Assembly: GCF_001613245.1 (NCBI RefSeq)
Contig: NZ_BDBZ01000004.1
Coordinates: 1 to 64,000 of the forward strand
Length of the DNA stretch: 64,000 nucleotides
Reading direction: 5' to 3'
From: Nocardia speluncae NBRC 108251
Lineage (GTDB): Bacteria; Actinomycetota; Actinomycetes; Mycobacteriales; Mycobacteriaceae
Made by a program: the position numbers and the translations under genes. Shown piece by piece: positions 56,500-64,000 of this stretch; positions within the stretch are counted from its first letter, which is position 1; every line of letters starts with the position of its first letter. Under the pieces are notes generated by a model that did no database searches, was not told the origin of the DNA, and saw only the letters and a program-made list of their open reading frames with translations.

Positions 56500-57318
56500 A
56501 TGCTGGTATTCGATGCTCGGCCGTTGTTCGTGCTGGAACGTCGCGCACTGCTGGACCTGCTCGGATCACTGGAGGAGGCGGAGTGGTCCGCGGGCACCGT
56601 TTGTCCGGGGTGGGCAGTGCGGGAAGTGGTTGCGCATCTTGTCGACGACTATCTGCGCAGGTTGTCGGGCAGCCGGGACGGGTACAGCGGCGTTCCCTTC
56701 GCCCCGGGTGAATCACTGCCCGTCTATCTGGCGCGGATAAACGGTGAATTCGTGGCGGCGATGCGCCAGTGCAGCCCGGCCACCATGGTGGACCTACTGA
56801 CCCATCTGGGCCCTCAGCTGGACGAGATGTGGGAACGTACCGATCCCGCCGGACTCGCATACCTGGATGTGTCCTGGGCTGGGACGGGCACGAGCCCGGC
56901 CTGGCTCGATTGTGCTCGTGAGTACACCGAGTTCTGGGTACACCAGCAACAGATCCGGGACGCGGTGGGTCGGCCCGGGGCCGACGGGCCGGAACTGCTC
57001 CGACCGGTAGTGGTGACCTTTCTGCACGCGCTGCCGGTGGCGTTGCGCGGGTCGGTTCGGCCCGCGGGCACCGAGGTGAGCTTCGAGGTCACCGGCTCGG
57101 CCGGTGGGTGCTGGGCGGCCGTCAGCGACGGCACGGGATGGGGTCTTCTGGACCGGGTCTGCCCGGCCCCCGCGGCCGCGGTGCGGATGGACGCCGATAC
57201 GGTATGGCGTCTGGGCAGCCGCGGCATCACCGTCGAGGAGGCTCGCCGGCGCGCGGAGGCGACCGGCGATCCCGAACTGACGGCGGCCGCCACCACGCTG
57301 CTCGCGGTAGTCGCCTGA
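56500..57318 (+). CDS. TIGR03083/maleylpyruvate isomerase-like protein
   Basis: A 272-residue protein. Helical DinB-like N-terminus RRALLDLLGSLEEAEWSAGT with VCPGWAVREVVAHLVDDYL, then YTEFWVHQQQIRDAVGRPG and a C-terminal domain (VALRGSVRPAGTEVSFEV...). Mycothiol-dependent families have this shape; substrate unknown. ATG at 56500 has GGGGGC just upstream. Convergent with nadC. Confidence 0.78.
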   Translation: MLVFDARPLFVLERRALLDLLGSLEEAEWSAGTVCPGWAVREVVAHLVDDYLRRLSGSRDGYSGVPFAPGESLPVYLARINGEFVAAMRQCSPATMVDLLTHLGPQLDEMWERTDPAGLAYLDVSWAGTGTSPAWLDCAREYTEFWVHQQQIRDAVGRPGADGPELLRPVVVTFLHALPVALRGSVRPAGTEVSFEVTGSAGGCWAAVSDGTGWGLLDRVCPAPAAAVRMDADTVWRLGSRGITVEEARRRAEATGDPELTAAATTLLAVVA

Positions 57319-57333
57319 GCCACGCGGCGCATA

Positions 57334-57346
57334 GGGCCGGCGGCCC
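57334..57346. terminator. Short GC hairpin between convergent genes
   Basis: GGGCCG-G-CGGCCC lies midway between the TIGR03083 gene and the nadC stop. Stem of 5-6 pairs, no T tract. Probable bidirectional terminator. Confidence 0.4.
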
Positions 57347-57363
57347 GTTGCAGGGATATCGCG

Positions 57364-58224
57364 CTACATATCGAGGCCCAGGTCGAGGACCCGGACGGAG
57401 TGGGTCAGGGCGCCCACGGCAAGGTAGTCGACGCCGGTGCGGGCGTAGTCCGCGGCCATGTCCAAGGTGAGTCCGCCGGAGGATTCGAGTTTCGTCTCGG
57501 GGGCGGCGGCGTTGCGGCGCTGGACGGCGGCCTGGGTCTGCCAGAGCGGGAAATTGTCCAGCAGGACCAGCTGGACGTTCTCGGCCAGGACCGCGTCGAG
57601 CTGGTCGAGGTTGTCGACTTCCACTTCGCAGTCGATATCGGGGGCGGCGGTGCGGACGGCGTGCAGGGCATTCACCACCGATCCGGCGGCGACGACGTGG
57701 TTGTCCTTGATGAGCGCCGCGTCGCCCAGGCCCATACGGTGGTTGACGCCGCCGCCGGCGCGAACCGCGTATTTCTGTAGGGCCCGCAGGCCGGGCAGGG
57801 TTTTGCGGCTGTCGCGGATACGGCAGTTCGTCCCGGCTACGGCATCCACCCAGGAGGCGGTCGCGGTAGCAATACCGGACAGGTGGCACAGCAGGTTGAG
57901 CATGGTGCGTTCGGCGGTGAGCAGGCCGCGAGTCGGGGCGACGACACCGAGCACAGAGTCGCCGGCGGCGATGCGGGTGCCGTCGAGAACGCGTTCGGTG
58001 ATTTCGTAACCGTCGGCGCCGATCACCTCGTCGAGCACGAGCAGACCGATATCGATACCGGCGGCCGTGCCCGGCTGACGTGCCATGACCACGGCCTTCA
58101 CCACGGCTTCCGCGGGAACAGTGGCGACGGTGGTGATATCGGGGCCGTAGCGCAGATCCTCGTCGAGCGCGGTGCGGATGAGGCCGCGGATCGCGTCGGG
58201 GTCCAGCCCGGGGTCCAAAGTCAT
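57364..58224 (-). CDS. nadC: Nicotinate-nucleotide pyrophosphorylase (quinolinate PRTase)
   Basis: A 286-residue enzyme joining quinolinate and PRPP to nicotinate mononucleotide. Conserved parts: DLRYGPDITT, RTMLNLLCHLSGIATAT, DSRKTLPGLRALQKYAVRAGGG, LIKDNH and VEVDNLDQL. AGGAG precedes the ATG at 58224; the longer frame to 58410 overlaps nadB and is rejected. Last gene of nadA-nadB-nadC. Confidence 0.97.
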   Translation of the reverse strand: MTLDPGLDPDAIRGLIRTALDEDLRYGPDITTVATVPAEAVVKAVVMARQPGTAAGIDIGLLVLDEVIGADGYEITERVLDGTRIAAGDSVLGVVAPTRGLLTAERTMLNLLCHLSGIATATASWVDAVAGTNCRIRDSRKTLPGLRALQKYAVRAGGGVNHRMGLGDAALIKDNHVVAAGSVVNALHAVRTAAPDIDCEVEVDNLDQLDAVLAENVQLVLLDNFPLWQTQAAVQRRNAAAPETKLESSGGLTLDMAADYARTGVDYLAVGALTHSVRVLDLGLDM

Positions 58225-58330
58225 TCTGTACTCCTTTTTTCCTTCTCCGCGTGCGCCGCGCGATGCCGGATGACGGGCGAGCCCTGGGCCCGTGCGCAAC
58301 AGGTACGGTCCCCGATTCCTTCCGCGCCGA

Positions 58331-60079
58331 TCACGATGGTGCGTCCGATGGGACTGCCCTCGCGGCGGCACGACCACCGGGGTGGGAGGGCATGCCCAGT
58401 CCATGCACAACCGGCGACCCCGTGGCAGCTGTGGCGAGGTACGGGGCGCCGGAACCGGCCAGCCGTATCACCATGGGCTCGGCCGAATCCTCCTGCGGTA
58501 AGGGGTGTTCGGCGCGGGTATGGCAGCCGCGACTCTCGGTGCGTACCGCCGCCGCCAGCAGTACGGCGCGGGCTGTGACGGTCAGAGCGGAATCTTCGAA
58601 GCGCGCGATCAACTCTGCCGGGCCGGCCGGCAGGCGACCGGATGCCGGAGTCTGCAAGGTTTCCGCAGACATCGGCACGGTGGCCCGAGAGTGCGGCTCG
58701 GCACTTTCGGCCGGGAACCGAACACCCTGGCCGGCAGCGGTTTCGAGGATGGCCGTGGCCCGTGCCAGGCCGCGCCCTTCGCGCACCACCGACGCGTGTT
58801 CGGTCATCGTTCGCTGGACCAGCGCCCGCGGCAGCGCGGGACGTTCCGGCACCGACCCGCCGGGTACCTGTGCCGGTTCGCCCAGGCGCTCGAGCGCCGC
58901 CAAGCCCGCCCGTTCGCCCATCACCAGCCCCTCGAGCAGGCTGTTGGAGGCGAGCCGGTTCGCACCGTGCAACCCGGTGCGGGCGACCTCACCGGCCGCG
59001 TACAACCCGGGTACACCGGTGCGGCCGTGCAGGTCGGTGACCACTCCCCCGCACTGGTAGTGCGCGGCGGGCGCCACCGGGATGAGGTCGCGGCGGGGGT
59101 CGATCCCGGCGACCCGGCAGGAGGTGGTGATCGTGGGGAACCGGGCGGTGAAATCGGGGATCCCGCGGGCGTCGAGGTAGACGTGGTCCTCGCCCAACTC
59201 CCGCAGCCTGGCGGCGATCGACCGCGACACAACGTCGCGCGGCGCCAGATCGCCGCGCGGATGAACCCCGGCGGTTACCGATTCTCCGCGGGAATCGATC
59301 AGCACCGCACCCTCACCGCGCACCGCCTCGCTGATCAGCGGCTGCCGGCCGATCCCACCGGGCGAGTACAGCACGGTGGGGTGGAACTGCAGGAATTCGA
59401 GATCCGCCACCGCCGCGCCCGCCCACAGAGCCAGCGCCAGCCCGTCCGCGGTGGCTCCGGCGGGGTTGGTGCTCAGCGCGTACAACTGCCCGAGACCACC
59501 GGTGGCGAGCAGTACCGCCGGAGCGTGCACGACTCCGGTACCTCGGCCGGAGACCGCGACGACCCCTTGGACACCGGACTCGTCCGTGACCACGTCGAGT
59601 ACGACAGTCCCGAAGAGCACGGGCAGGCCCGCCTCCGACAGCGCCCGCTGCACTTCCGCGCCCGTCGCGTCGCCACCCGCGTGGATGATGCGACGCGTGC
59701 TGTGCCCGCCCTCGCGCGTTCGCGAGATCTGGCCGTCGCGCCCGAGGTCGAATACCGCGCCCAGATCGGTCAGCGCGGCGACCGCGGCGGGTCCGGCTTC
59801 GACGATGGATCGCACCGCGGCGGGCTCGCACAGCCCGCCGCCCGCGGCGAGGGTGTCGGCGACATGGGAGTCAACCGAATCGCCCTGCGGCGCGACCACC
59901 GCGATACCGCCCTGCGCGTATTGGGTGGCGGTATCACTGGGGCCCCCTTTGCTCAGAATCAGCACGCGCAGTCCCAGCCGTGAGGCGGCGCGCGCGGCGG
60001 TGAGCCCGGCGACGCCGCCACCGATCACAACCAGGTCCGCGCGCTCTTCCCACGCTGGATTCCATAGTTCACCAGTCAT
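58331..60079 (-). CDS. nadB: L-aspartate oxidase
   Basis: A 582-residue flavoprotein oxidising aspartate to iminoaspartate. FAD-binding GGGVAGLTAARAASRLG at the N-terminus, TQYAQGGIAVV, RTREGGHSTRRIIHAGGDATG, and HGANRLASNSLLEGLVMG. C-terminal part longer than usual by some Ala/Pro-rich insert. ATG at 60079 has GGAGG 5 bases before; GTG at 60091 possible. It hands iminoaspartate to NadA. Confidence 0.95.
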   Translation of the reverse strand: MTGELWNPAWEERADLVVIGGGVAGLTAARAASRLGLRVLILSKGGPSDTATQYAQGGIAVVAPQGDSVDSHVADTLAAGGGLCEPAAVRSIVEAGPAAVAALTDLGAVFDLGRDGQISRTREGGHSTRRIIHAGGDATGAEVQRALSEAGLPVLFGTVVLDVVTDESGVQGVVAVSGRGTGVVHAPAVLLATGGLGQLYALSTNPAGATADGLALALWAGAAVADLEFLQFHPTVLYSPGGIGRQPLISEAVRGEGAVLIDSRGESVTAGVHPRGDLAPRDVVSRSIAARLRELGEDHVYLDARGIPDFTARFPTITTSCRVAGIDPRRDLIPVAPAAHYQCGGVVTDLHGRTGVPGLYAAGEVARTGLHGANRLASNSLLEGLVMGERAGLAALERLGEPAQVPGGSVPERPALPRALVQRTMTEHASVVREGRGLARATAILETAAGQGVRFPAESAEPHSRATVPMSAETLQTPASGRLPAGPAELIARFEDSALTVTARAVLLAAAVRTESRGCHTRAEHPLPQEDSAEPMVIRLAGSGAPYLATAATGSPVVHGLGMPSHPGGRAAARAVPSDAPS

Positions 60080-60277
60080 CGTGTCCTCCACTGCCCGGAG
60101 CAGTCACCGACGAGACGCCTGTAGGACAGGCACCTGAACCAGCAGGTATCGCGTACCCACCGGCACGAGCCACTCGTGGCACATGCCGCGCCAGCGCTCA
60201 CGCACCGAGCCGGCCGGATCCGTCGAGGATCGGATGACGCGGGCGGCCAGCGGTGCCCGCAGCCTCCGAACTCTGTG

Positions 60278-61333
60278 TCATTCCCCGCCGCCGGGGTTCC
60301 CGATCTCGATCATGCGCTGGACCGAATTGCGTGCTTTGGCAGCGGTTTCCGGGTCGACGTGTACCTCGTCGCGGTTCTCCTCCAGGCAACGCAACAGCGC
60401 GGCCGGGGTGATCATCTTCATGTATTTGCAGGCGGCGCGGTCGTTCACGGCCTGGAAATCGATACCGGGGGCGGCTTTGCGCAGCTGATGCAGCATGCCC
60501 ACCTCGGTCGCCACGAGTACCTGGTTCGACTTGGCGGCGCGGGCCGCGTCGATCATGCCGCCGGTGGACAGGATGTGCACCCGGTCGGCCGGGAATTCGC
60601 CTTCCCCGGCCAGATAGAGCGCCGAGGTCGCGCAGCCGCATTCGGGGTGCACGAACAGTTCGGCGTCGGGGTGGGCGCGCGCCTGGTCGTTGAGTTCGTC
60701 ACCGTTGATACCGGCGTGGACGTGGCATTCGCCCATCCAGATGTGCATGTTCTCGCGGCCGGTTTCCCGTTTGACGTGCGCACCGAGGAACTGGTCGGGC
60801 AGAAACAGCACGTCGCGGTCCGGATCGATGGAGGCCACGACGTCCACGGCGTTGGAGGACGTGCAGCAGATATCGGTCAGTCCTTTCACTGCCGCGGTGG
60901 TGTTGACGTAGGACACCACCACCGCATCGGGGTGCTCGGCTTTCCAGTCGCGCAGATCCTCGGCGGTGATCGAATCGGCCAGCGAGCACCCCGCCCGCTG
61001 ATCGGGGATCAGTACGGTTTTCTCGGGGCTCAGGATCTTGGCGGTTTCGGCCATGAAATGCACACCGCAGAACACGATCGTGCCTTCGGGTGCTTCGGCC
61101 GCGATCCGGGACAGCGCCAGGGAATCACCGACGTGATCGGCCACGTCCTGGATCTCCGGGAGCTGGTAGTTGTGCGCAAGAATGGTCGCGTTGCGTTGCC
61201 GCGCCAGGCGTTTCACCTCGGCCGCCCATTCCGGTGTCGCCTCCACCCCGGTATACCCCGTCGGCCCGTCGACGATCCGCTCCCGCAGTGCGGTACCCGG
61301 CGCCGGGGCCAATTCTGCTCCCATCGTCGCCAT
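60278..61333 (-). CDS. nadA: Quinolinate synthase
   Basis: A 351-residue [4Fe-4S] enzyme condensing iminoaspartate with DHAP to quinolinate. The three cluster cysteines lie in [20 protein letters not shown] and [29 protein letters not shown] is the conserved N-terminus. Two ATGs (61333, 61324). It starts 54 bases from the NrtR palindrome on the divergent side, so its operon is the probable NrtR target. Confidence 0.97.
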   Translation of the reverse strand: MATMGAELAPAPGTALRERIVDGPTGYTGVEATPEWAAEVKRLARQRNATILAHNYQLPEIQDVADHVGDSLALSRIAAEAPEGTIVFCGVHFMAETAKILSPEKTVLIPDQRAGCSLADSITAEDLRDWKAEHPDAVVVSYVNTTAAVKGLTDICCTSSNAVDVVASIDPDRDVLFLPDQFLGAHVKRETGRENMHIWMGECHVHAGINGDELNDQARAHPDAELFVHPECGCATSALYLAGEGEFPADRVHILSTGGMIDAARAAKSNQVLVATEVGMLHQLRKAAPGIDFQAVNDRAACKYMKMITPAALLRCLEENRDEVHVDPETAAKARNSVQRMIEIGNPGGGE

Positions 61334-61386
61334 GGTCGCTCCTTCCTTCGCGCGCTCGGCAACTCTGCCGATTCACACTCAACCAG

Positions 61387-61409
61387 GTTTTCGACTTATG
61401 ATCGAAAAC
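61387..61409. promoter_or_regulatory. NrtR operator palindrome
   Basis: GTTTTCGA (61387-61394) and TCGAAAAC (61402-61409) form a perfect 8-base inverted repeat with a 7-base spacer, in the gap between divergent nadA and nrtR. NrtR-type Nudix repressors are known to bind A/T-rich palindromes before nad genes in actinobacteria. The site ends one base before the ATG at 61410, so it also blocks the nrtR gene itself. Confidence 0.75.
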
Positions 61410-62159
61410 ATGGACCAGTTTAGCACCATCCATGAATCGCTCACCGCGGTGTTCCAGGTTCGCCGCTTCCCCGCCGATATCGCCGCAGGTGAGAGCGGTC
61501 ACGCCGGGACCATCGCCCGCCGCCCGCCGGGCCGGCGCAGCGAGCTCGCCGTCCTGCTGTGGCAGCGCGCACTCGACCCGCAGCAGGGCACCTGGTCGCT
61601 ACCGGGCGGCCGGTTACGCAACGACGAGGACCTCGACACCTCGGCCCGCCGCCAGCTGGCCGAGAAGGTCGATGTGCGAGAGGTGGACCACCTCGAGCAG
61701 CTCTCGGTGTTCAGCGCCCCGGACCGGGTGCCCGGCCCGCGCCGGATCGCGTCCGCCTACCTCGGGCTCGTCCCGCTCACCGCCGACCCGCAGCTCCCCT
61801 CCGATACCCGCTGGCATCCGGTGTCCGCACTTCCGGAGATGTCTTTCGACCACGGCACCGTGGTACAGCATGCCCGCACCCGCCTGGCCGCGAAACTGTC
61901 CTACACCAATATCTCCTTCGCCCTGGCGCCGGACCGGTTCACCATGTCCACGCTGCGGGAGATCTACTGCGCGGCACTGGGTTACGACGTCGACACCACC
62001 AACTTGCAACGCGTCCTGACGCGCCGCAAGGTGATCACCCCCACCGGCGATACCGCCACACCGGGCCGAGCGGGTGGCCGGCCGGCGTCGGTGTACCGCT
62101 TCACCGATTCGGACCTGCGGGTCACCGACGAGTTCGCGGCACTCCGGCCCCGCGGTTGA
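61410..62159 (+). CDS. nrtR: Nudix-related NAD biosynthesis repressor NrtR
   Basis: About 249 residues: an N-terminal Nudix-like domain followed by a C-terminal winged helix (STLREIYCAALGYDVDTTNLQRVLTRRKVI). The Nudix box GGRLRNDEDLDTSARRQLAEK has the catalytic REUxEE changed to RQLAEK, so hydrolase activity is probably lost, as expected for an ADP-ribose-sensing regulator. Faces nadABC; in M. smegmatis the homologue represses nadABC. ATG at 61410 or, overlapping the operator, 61398. Confidence 0.9.
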   Translation: MDQFSTIHESLTAVFQVRRFPADIAAGESGHAGTIARRPPGRRSELAVLLWQRALDPQQGTWSLPGGRLRNDEDLDTSARRQLAEKVDVREVDHLEQLSVFSAPDRVPGPRRIASAYLGLVPLTADPQLPSDTRWHPVSALPEMSFDHGTVVQHARTRLAAKLSYTNISFALAPDRFTMSTLREIYCAALGYDVDTTNLQRVLTRRKVITPTGDTATPGRAGGRPASVYRFTDSDLRVTDEFAALRPRG

Positions 62160-62219
62160 AACGCGGAACCCTCACCGCCGCAATACCTGACACGCGACGA
62201 GCACCGGCGGAGAACCGGT

Positions 62220-62750
62220 TCACGTACGCATCTGTGGCCGCGGAACCCGGGTACGCCGCTCCGGCGGCGCAAGCCGGTCCACCGGCCAGGCGAGCAGTTC
62301 GATGAACCAGAACAGCACCAGGAATACCGCGACCACAACCGTCGGTATCGCCACGAAAACGATCGACAGCACGGCGACCACCAGGAGCACCGCGAACGCG
62401 GTGGGTGATATCCCCTGCAATCGGCTGCCCAACCGCACCGCTGCCCACATCATCCAGCGCCGCGGCCGCGACACATCGCATTCCCGCAGCGTCCGCCGGA
62501 AGATACCGTCGGCGTCGGCCGCGCCGACTCGTTCCGTGCGCCGCAGGTAATCGTGCAGAATTGCCGCCCGCGTGTACACCCCGTACCGGGGGATCAGCCA
62601 GACCAGCGGCCGCGGCACCGAGGCGAAATCGGTGCGGAAATCCGCGGGTACCACGAATTCTTCGGCCGCCCCCTGATAGGTCAGCGGCTCCCGGACTTTC
62701 CAGAACTTCCCGTCGATCTCCTCGACCACGAGTGAACTGGTGAACCCCAC
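62220..62750 (-). CDS. DUF1353 membrane-associated protein
   Basis: A 176-residue protein. VPADFRTDFASVPRPLVWLIP and YTRAAILHDYLRRTERVGAADAD are the DUF1353 core (often phage- or cell-wall-linked in other bacteria). Two hydrophobic helices at the C-terminus (AFAVLLVVAVLSIVFVAIPT and VVVAVFLVLFWFIELLAWPV) anchor it. GTG start with GGGAGAA upstream. Function unknown. Confidence 0.82.
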   Translation of the reverse strand: MGFTSSLVVEEIDGKFWKVREPLTYQGAAEEFVVPADFRTDFASVPRPLVWLIPRYGVYTRAAILHDYLRRTERVGAADADGIFRRTLRECDVSRPRRWMMWAAVRLGSRLQGISPTAFAVLLVVAVLSIVFVAIPTVVVAVFLVLFWFIELLAWPVDRLAPPERRTRVPRPQMRT

Positions 62751-62896
62751 GACGTCTTCTCCCTGTCGTCCTCCCGAACGCAGTCAGCCTACGGCGGGGC
62801 GGCCGGGGCCGCGCGGTGGGCAGCATCCGGTCCCGCTGCGCGGGACGGGGCTCGGCCGGCGAGAACCGTTGCCGGCCTTTCCGGATCGGCCGAACG

Positions 62897-63640
62897 CTAC
62901 TTCGACAGCGACGGTCCGGGCGGCGACTCCTGCGGTGACAGCGCGGCTTCGCCACCGGCCGGCACCTGGGCTCCGGGTTCCGCGGTGCCGTGCACCGGTA
63001 CCCGGGCGGACGGTTCACCGGGATAGAAGGCCTGGTCGTAATCCGGGTATTCCGGCTCCGCATACGGCTGGGGACGCGATTCCCCGAAGGGACTCATGAA
63101 TCCGCTACCGAGATCCTCGGTCGTGCTGAGCCCGGCCAGGAGCAGGATGACCAGCGCCGCGGTCAGCGGCTGAACCAGCAGGGCGAGGGGGCTTTCCAGA
63201 CCGACGGGCAAGGACACGATCTGCCCCACCGGCGGATCGCCGGGCCGGGGGTTGTCCCAGTCGTTGATCGTTTCACCGACCCACGCCATCACCCACGCGC
63301 CGGCCACCGACCCCAGCAGCAGCCCGATGAGCTGGATAGGTCCGCGCATCCGCCGCCAACGCCAGGCCGCGGCAGCCGACAGTACCCCGGTGACCGCGCC
63401 CAGACCCGCGAAGATCGCCAGGGCGTCGAACCGGTGCAGGCTCTCCCCCACCAGTGTGGCGCCCCGGCCCGGTTCGACCACCAGCACCAGTTCGGTCGGT
63501 GCCAGCAGGCCCCAGACCGCGCCCGCGAACACGCTCAGTACGACCACCGCGGCCAGCAGTACAGCGGCAGCACGCAGCTCCTTACGCCCGCCGCCGCGGT
63601 GTTCCCGACGCGCTGCGTCACCGCGTGACCCGGGCACCAC
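62897..63640 (-). CDS. Conserved membrane protein (Rv1591-like position)
   Basis: A 247-residue membrane protein with four hydrophobic helices (for example LRAAAVLLAAVVVLSVFAGA and IQLIGLLLGSVAGAWVMAWVG) and a Pro/Glu/Tyr-rich C-terminal tail of about 70 residues. GTG start overlaps the bsaP stop (TAGTG) with GGAGAGG upstream. In M. tuberculosis a membrane gene follows the small Rv1590 gene after bioB, as here. Its role is unknown. Confidence 0.8.
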   Translation of the reverse strand: MVPGSRGDAARREHRGGGRKELRAAAVLLAAVVVLSVFAGAVWGLLAPTELVLVVEPGRGATLVGESLHRFDALAIFAGLGAVTGVLSAAAAWRWRRMRGPIQLIGLLLGSVAGAWVMAWVGETINDWDNPRPGDPPVGQIVSLPVGLESPLALLVQPLTAALVILLLAGLSTTEDLGSGFMSPFGESRPQPYAEPEYPDYDQAFYPGEPSARVPVHGTAEPGAQVPAGGEAALSPQESPPGPSLSK

Positions 63641-63867
63641 TACCGCCTCTCCGCGCACACGGAATCGAGGACCCCGTGCCGCGAGCAGCGGGCCTGCCAG
63701 CCGCCCGGATCGATCTGCACGACCATCCGGCGCCCGCAATGCGCGCAGAACCGCGGGGGTTCCAGGCCCAGTGCCACGGCCCGGGAGTCCGGCTCGTCGT
63801 GCCCGGGCACGACCCGCGTACCCGTGAACGGGTTGTAGCGCTCGTCCATATCGCCGACAGTACTCAT
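63640..63867 (-). CDS. bsaP: Biotin synthase auxiliary protein (BsaP-like)
   Basis: A 75-residue small protein with four cysteines: FCAHCGRRM and [13 protein letters not shown]. It lies 32 bases after bioB on the same strand. In mycobacteria the small protein encoded after bioB (Rv1590 in M. tuberculosis) has been reported as BsaP, needed for biotin synthase to insert sulfur, likely via a cluster held by its cysteines. Identification here rests on position, size and cysteine pattern. Confidence 0.75.
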   Translation of the reverse strand: MSTVGDMDERYNPFTGTRVVPGHDEPDSRAVALGLEPPRFCAHCGRRMVVQIDPGGWQARCSRHGVLDSVCAERR

Positions 63868-63899
63868 CCGACCCCGCCTTCCGCGGTTGGCGCCGCCGA
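63868..63899. other. Short gap between bioB and bsaP
   Basis: A 32-base spacer, GC-rich, containing AAGGCGGGG on the minus strand as the ribosome site for the small gene. No structure seen; the two genes are likely co-transcribed. Confidence 0.5.
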
Positions 63900-64000
63900 T
63901 CAGAATGTCTCGTTGAGTGCCTTGATCGGCATCTGGAGTTCACCCAGCAGGTCGAGGTCCTGTTCGGCCGGGCGGCCCAGGGTGGTCAAATAGTTGCCGA
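63900..64000 (-). CDS. bioB: Biotin synthase, C-terminal fragment
   Basis: The last 33 codons of a gene that continues past the right edge. The translation [18 protein letters not shown], then [13 protein letters not shown], matches the end of actinobacterial BioB, where the GNYLTT glycine-rich segment closes the radical-SAM barrel. BioB inserts sulfur into dethiobiotin. Confidence 0.85.
   Translation of the reverse strand, partial: GNYLTTLGRPAEQDLDLLGELQMPIKALNETF

Overview
The window is about 67% GC chromosome from a mycolic-acid actinobacterium, most likely Nocardia or a close relative. This is inferred from codon use, many GTG starts, DUF397/DUF5753 and DUF574 families, an ECF41-type sigma factor, and gene order. 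The core follows the block known from Mycobacterium tuberculosis as bioB - nadABC - hisDCBH-hisA-impA-hisFI - trpE-(membrane)-trpCBA - lgt - TM2 - pyk - tesB - pdtaR - polA, but it is rearranged and interrupted.

Layout. 0-3 kb: a truncated gene, then an amino-acid ABC importer (binding lipoprotein, permease, ATPase). 3-5.5 kb: 2H phosphoesterase, thioredoxin, and a free-standing LeuA regulatory domain preceded by a leader peptide rich in Val and Leu codons and a GC hairpin. 5.5-8.3 kb: polA. 8.3-14 kb: a complete livJHMGF branched-chain amino-acid importer. 14-17.2 kb: pdtaR, tRNA-Leu(CAA), then an accessory patch with a decayed lipoprotein-like frame, five exact 22-bp-period repeats, an AAA/DUF4143 ATPase and a GNAT fragment. 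17.2-31.6 kb: LMW phosphatase, tesB, pyk, TM2 protein, lgt, trpABC, a Trp-associated membrane protein, trpE, bcp, a MarR regulator, and a DoxX/ECF sigma pair.

31.9-41.6 kb: histidine biosynthesis in two divergent half-operons, hisA-impA-hisF-hisI (-) and hisD-hisC-hisB-hisH (+), separated by a membrane Ser/Thr kinase and two small genes. 41.6-57.3 kb: accessory genes, including MerR/SDR with a palindromic operator, a secreted hydrolase, an AlkZ-like winged-helix protein, GNAT, MarR, a MetE-like barrel with apparent zinc ligands, a DUF574 methyltransferase, an MTB12-like secreted protein, an ABC exporter, P450, a DUF397/XRE pair with an ATGCA half-site cluster, NAT, HxlR beside a broken SDR, and a DinB-like protein. 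57.4-62.2 kb: nadA-nadB-nadC facing the Nudix-type repressor NrtR across a perfect palindrome. 62.2-64 kb: DUF1353, a membrane protein, BsaP-like protein and the bioB C-terminus.

The most unusual signals are the 22-bp repeat array fused to the DUF4143 gene start, the attenuator-like leader before the orphan LeuA domain, the MetE-like protein, the ATGCA cluster and the split his operon. No CRISPR array, rRNA or intact transposase was seen.
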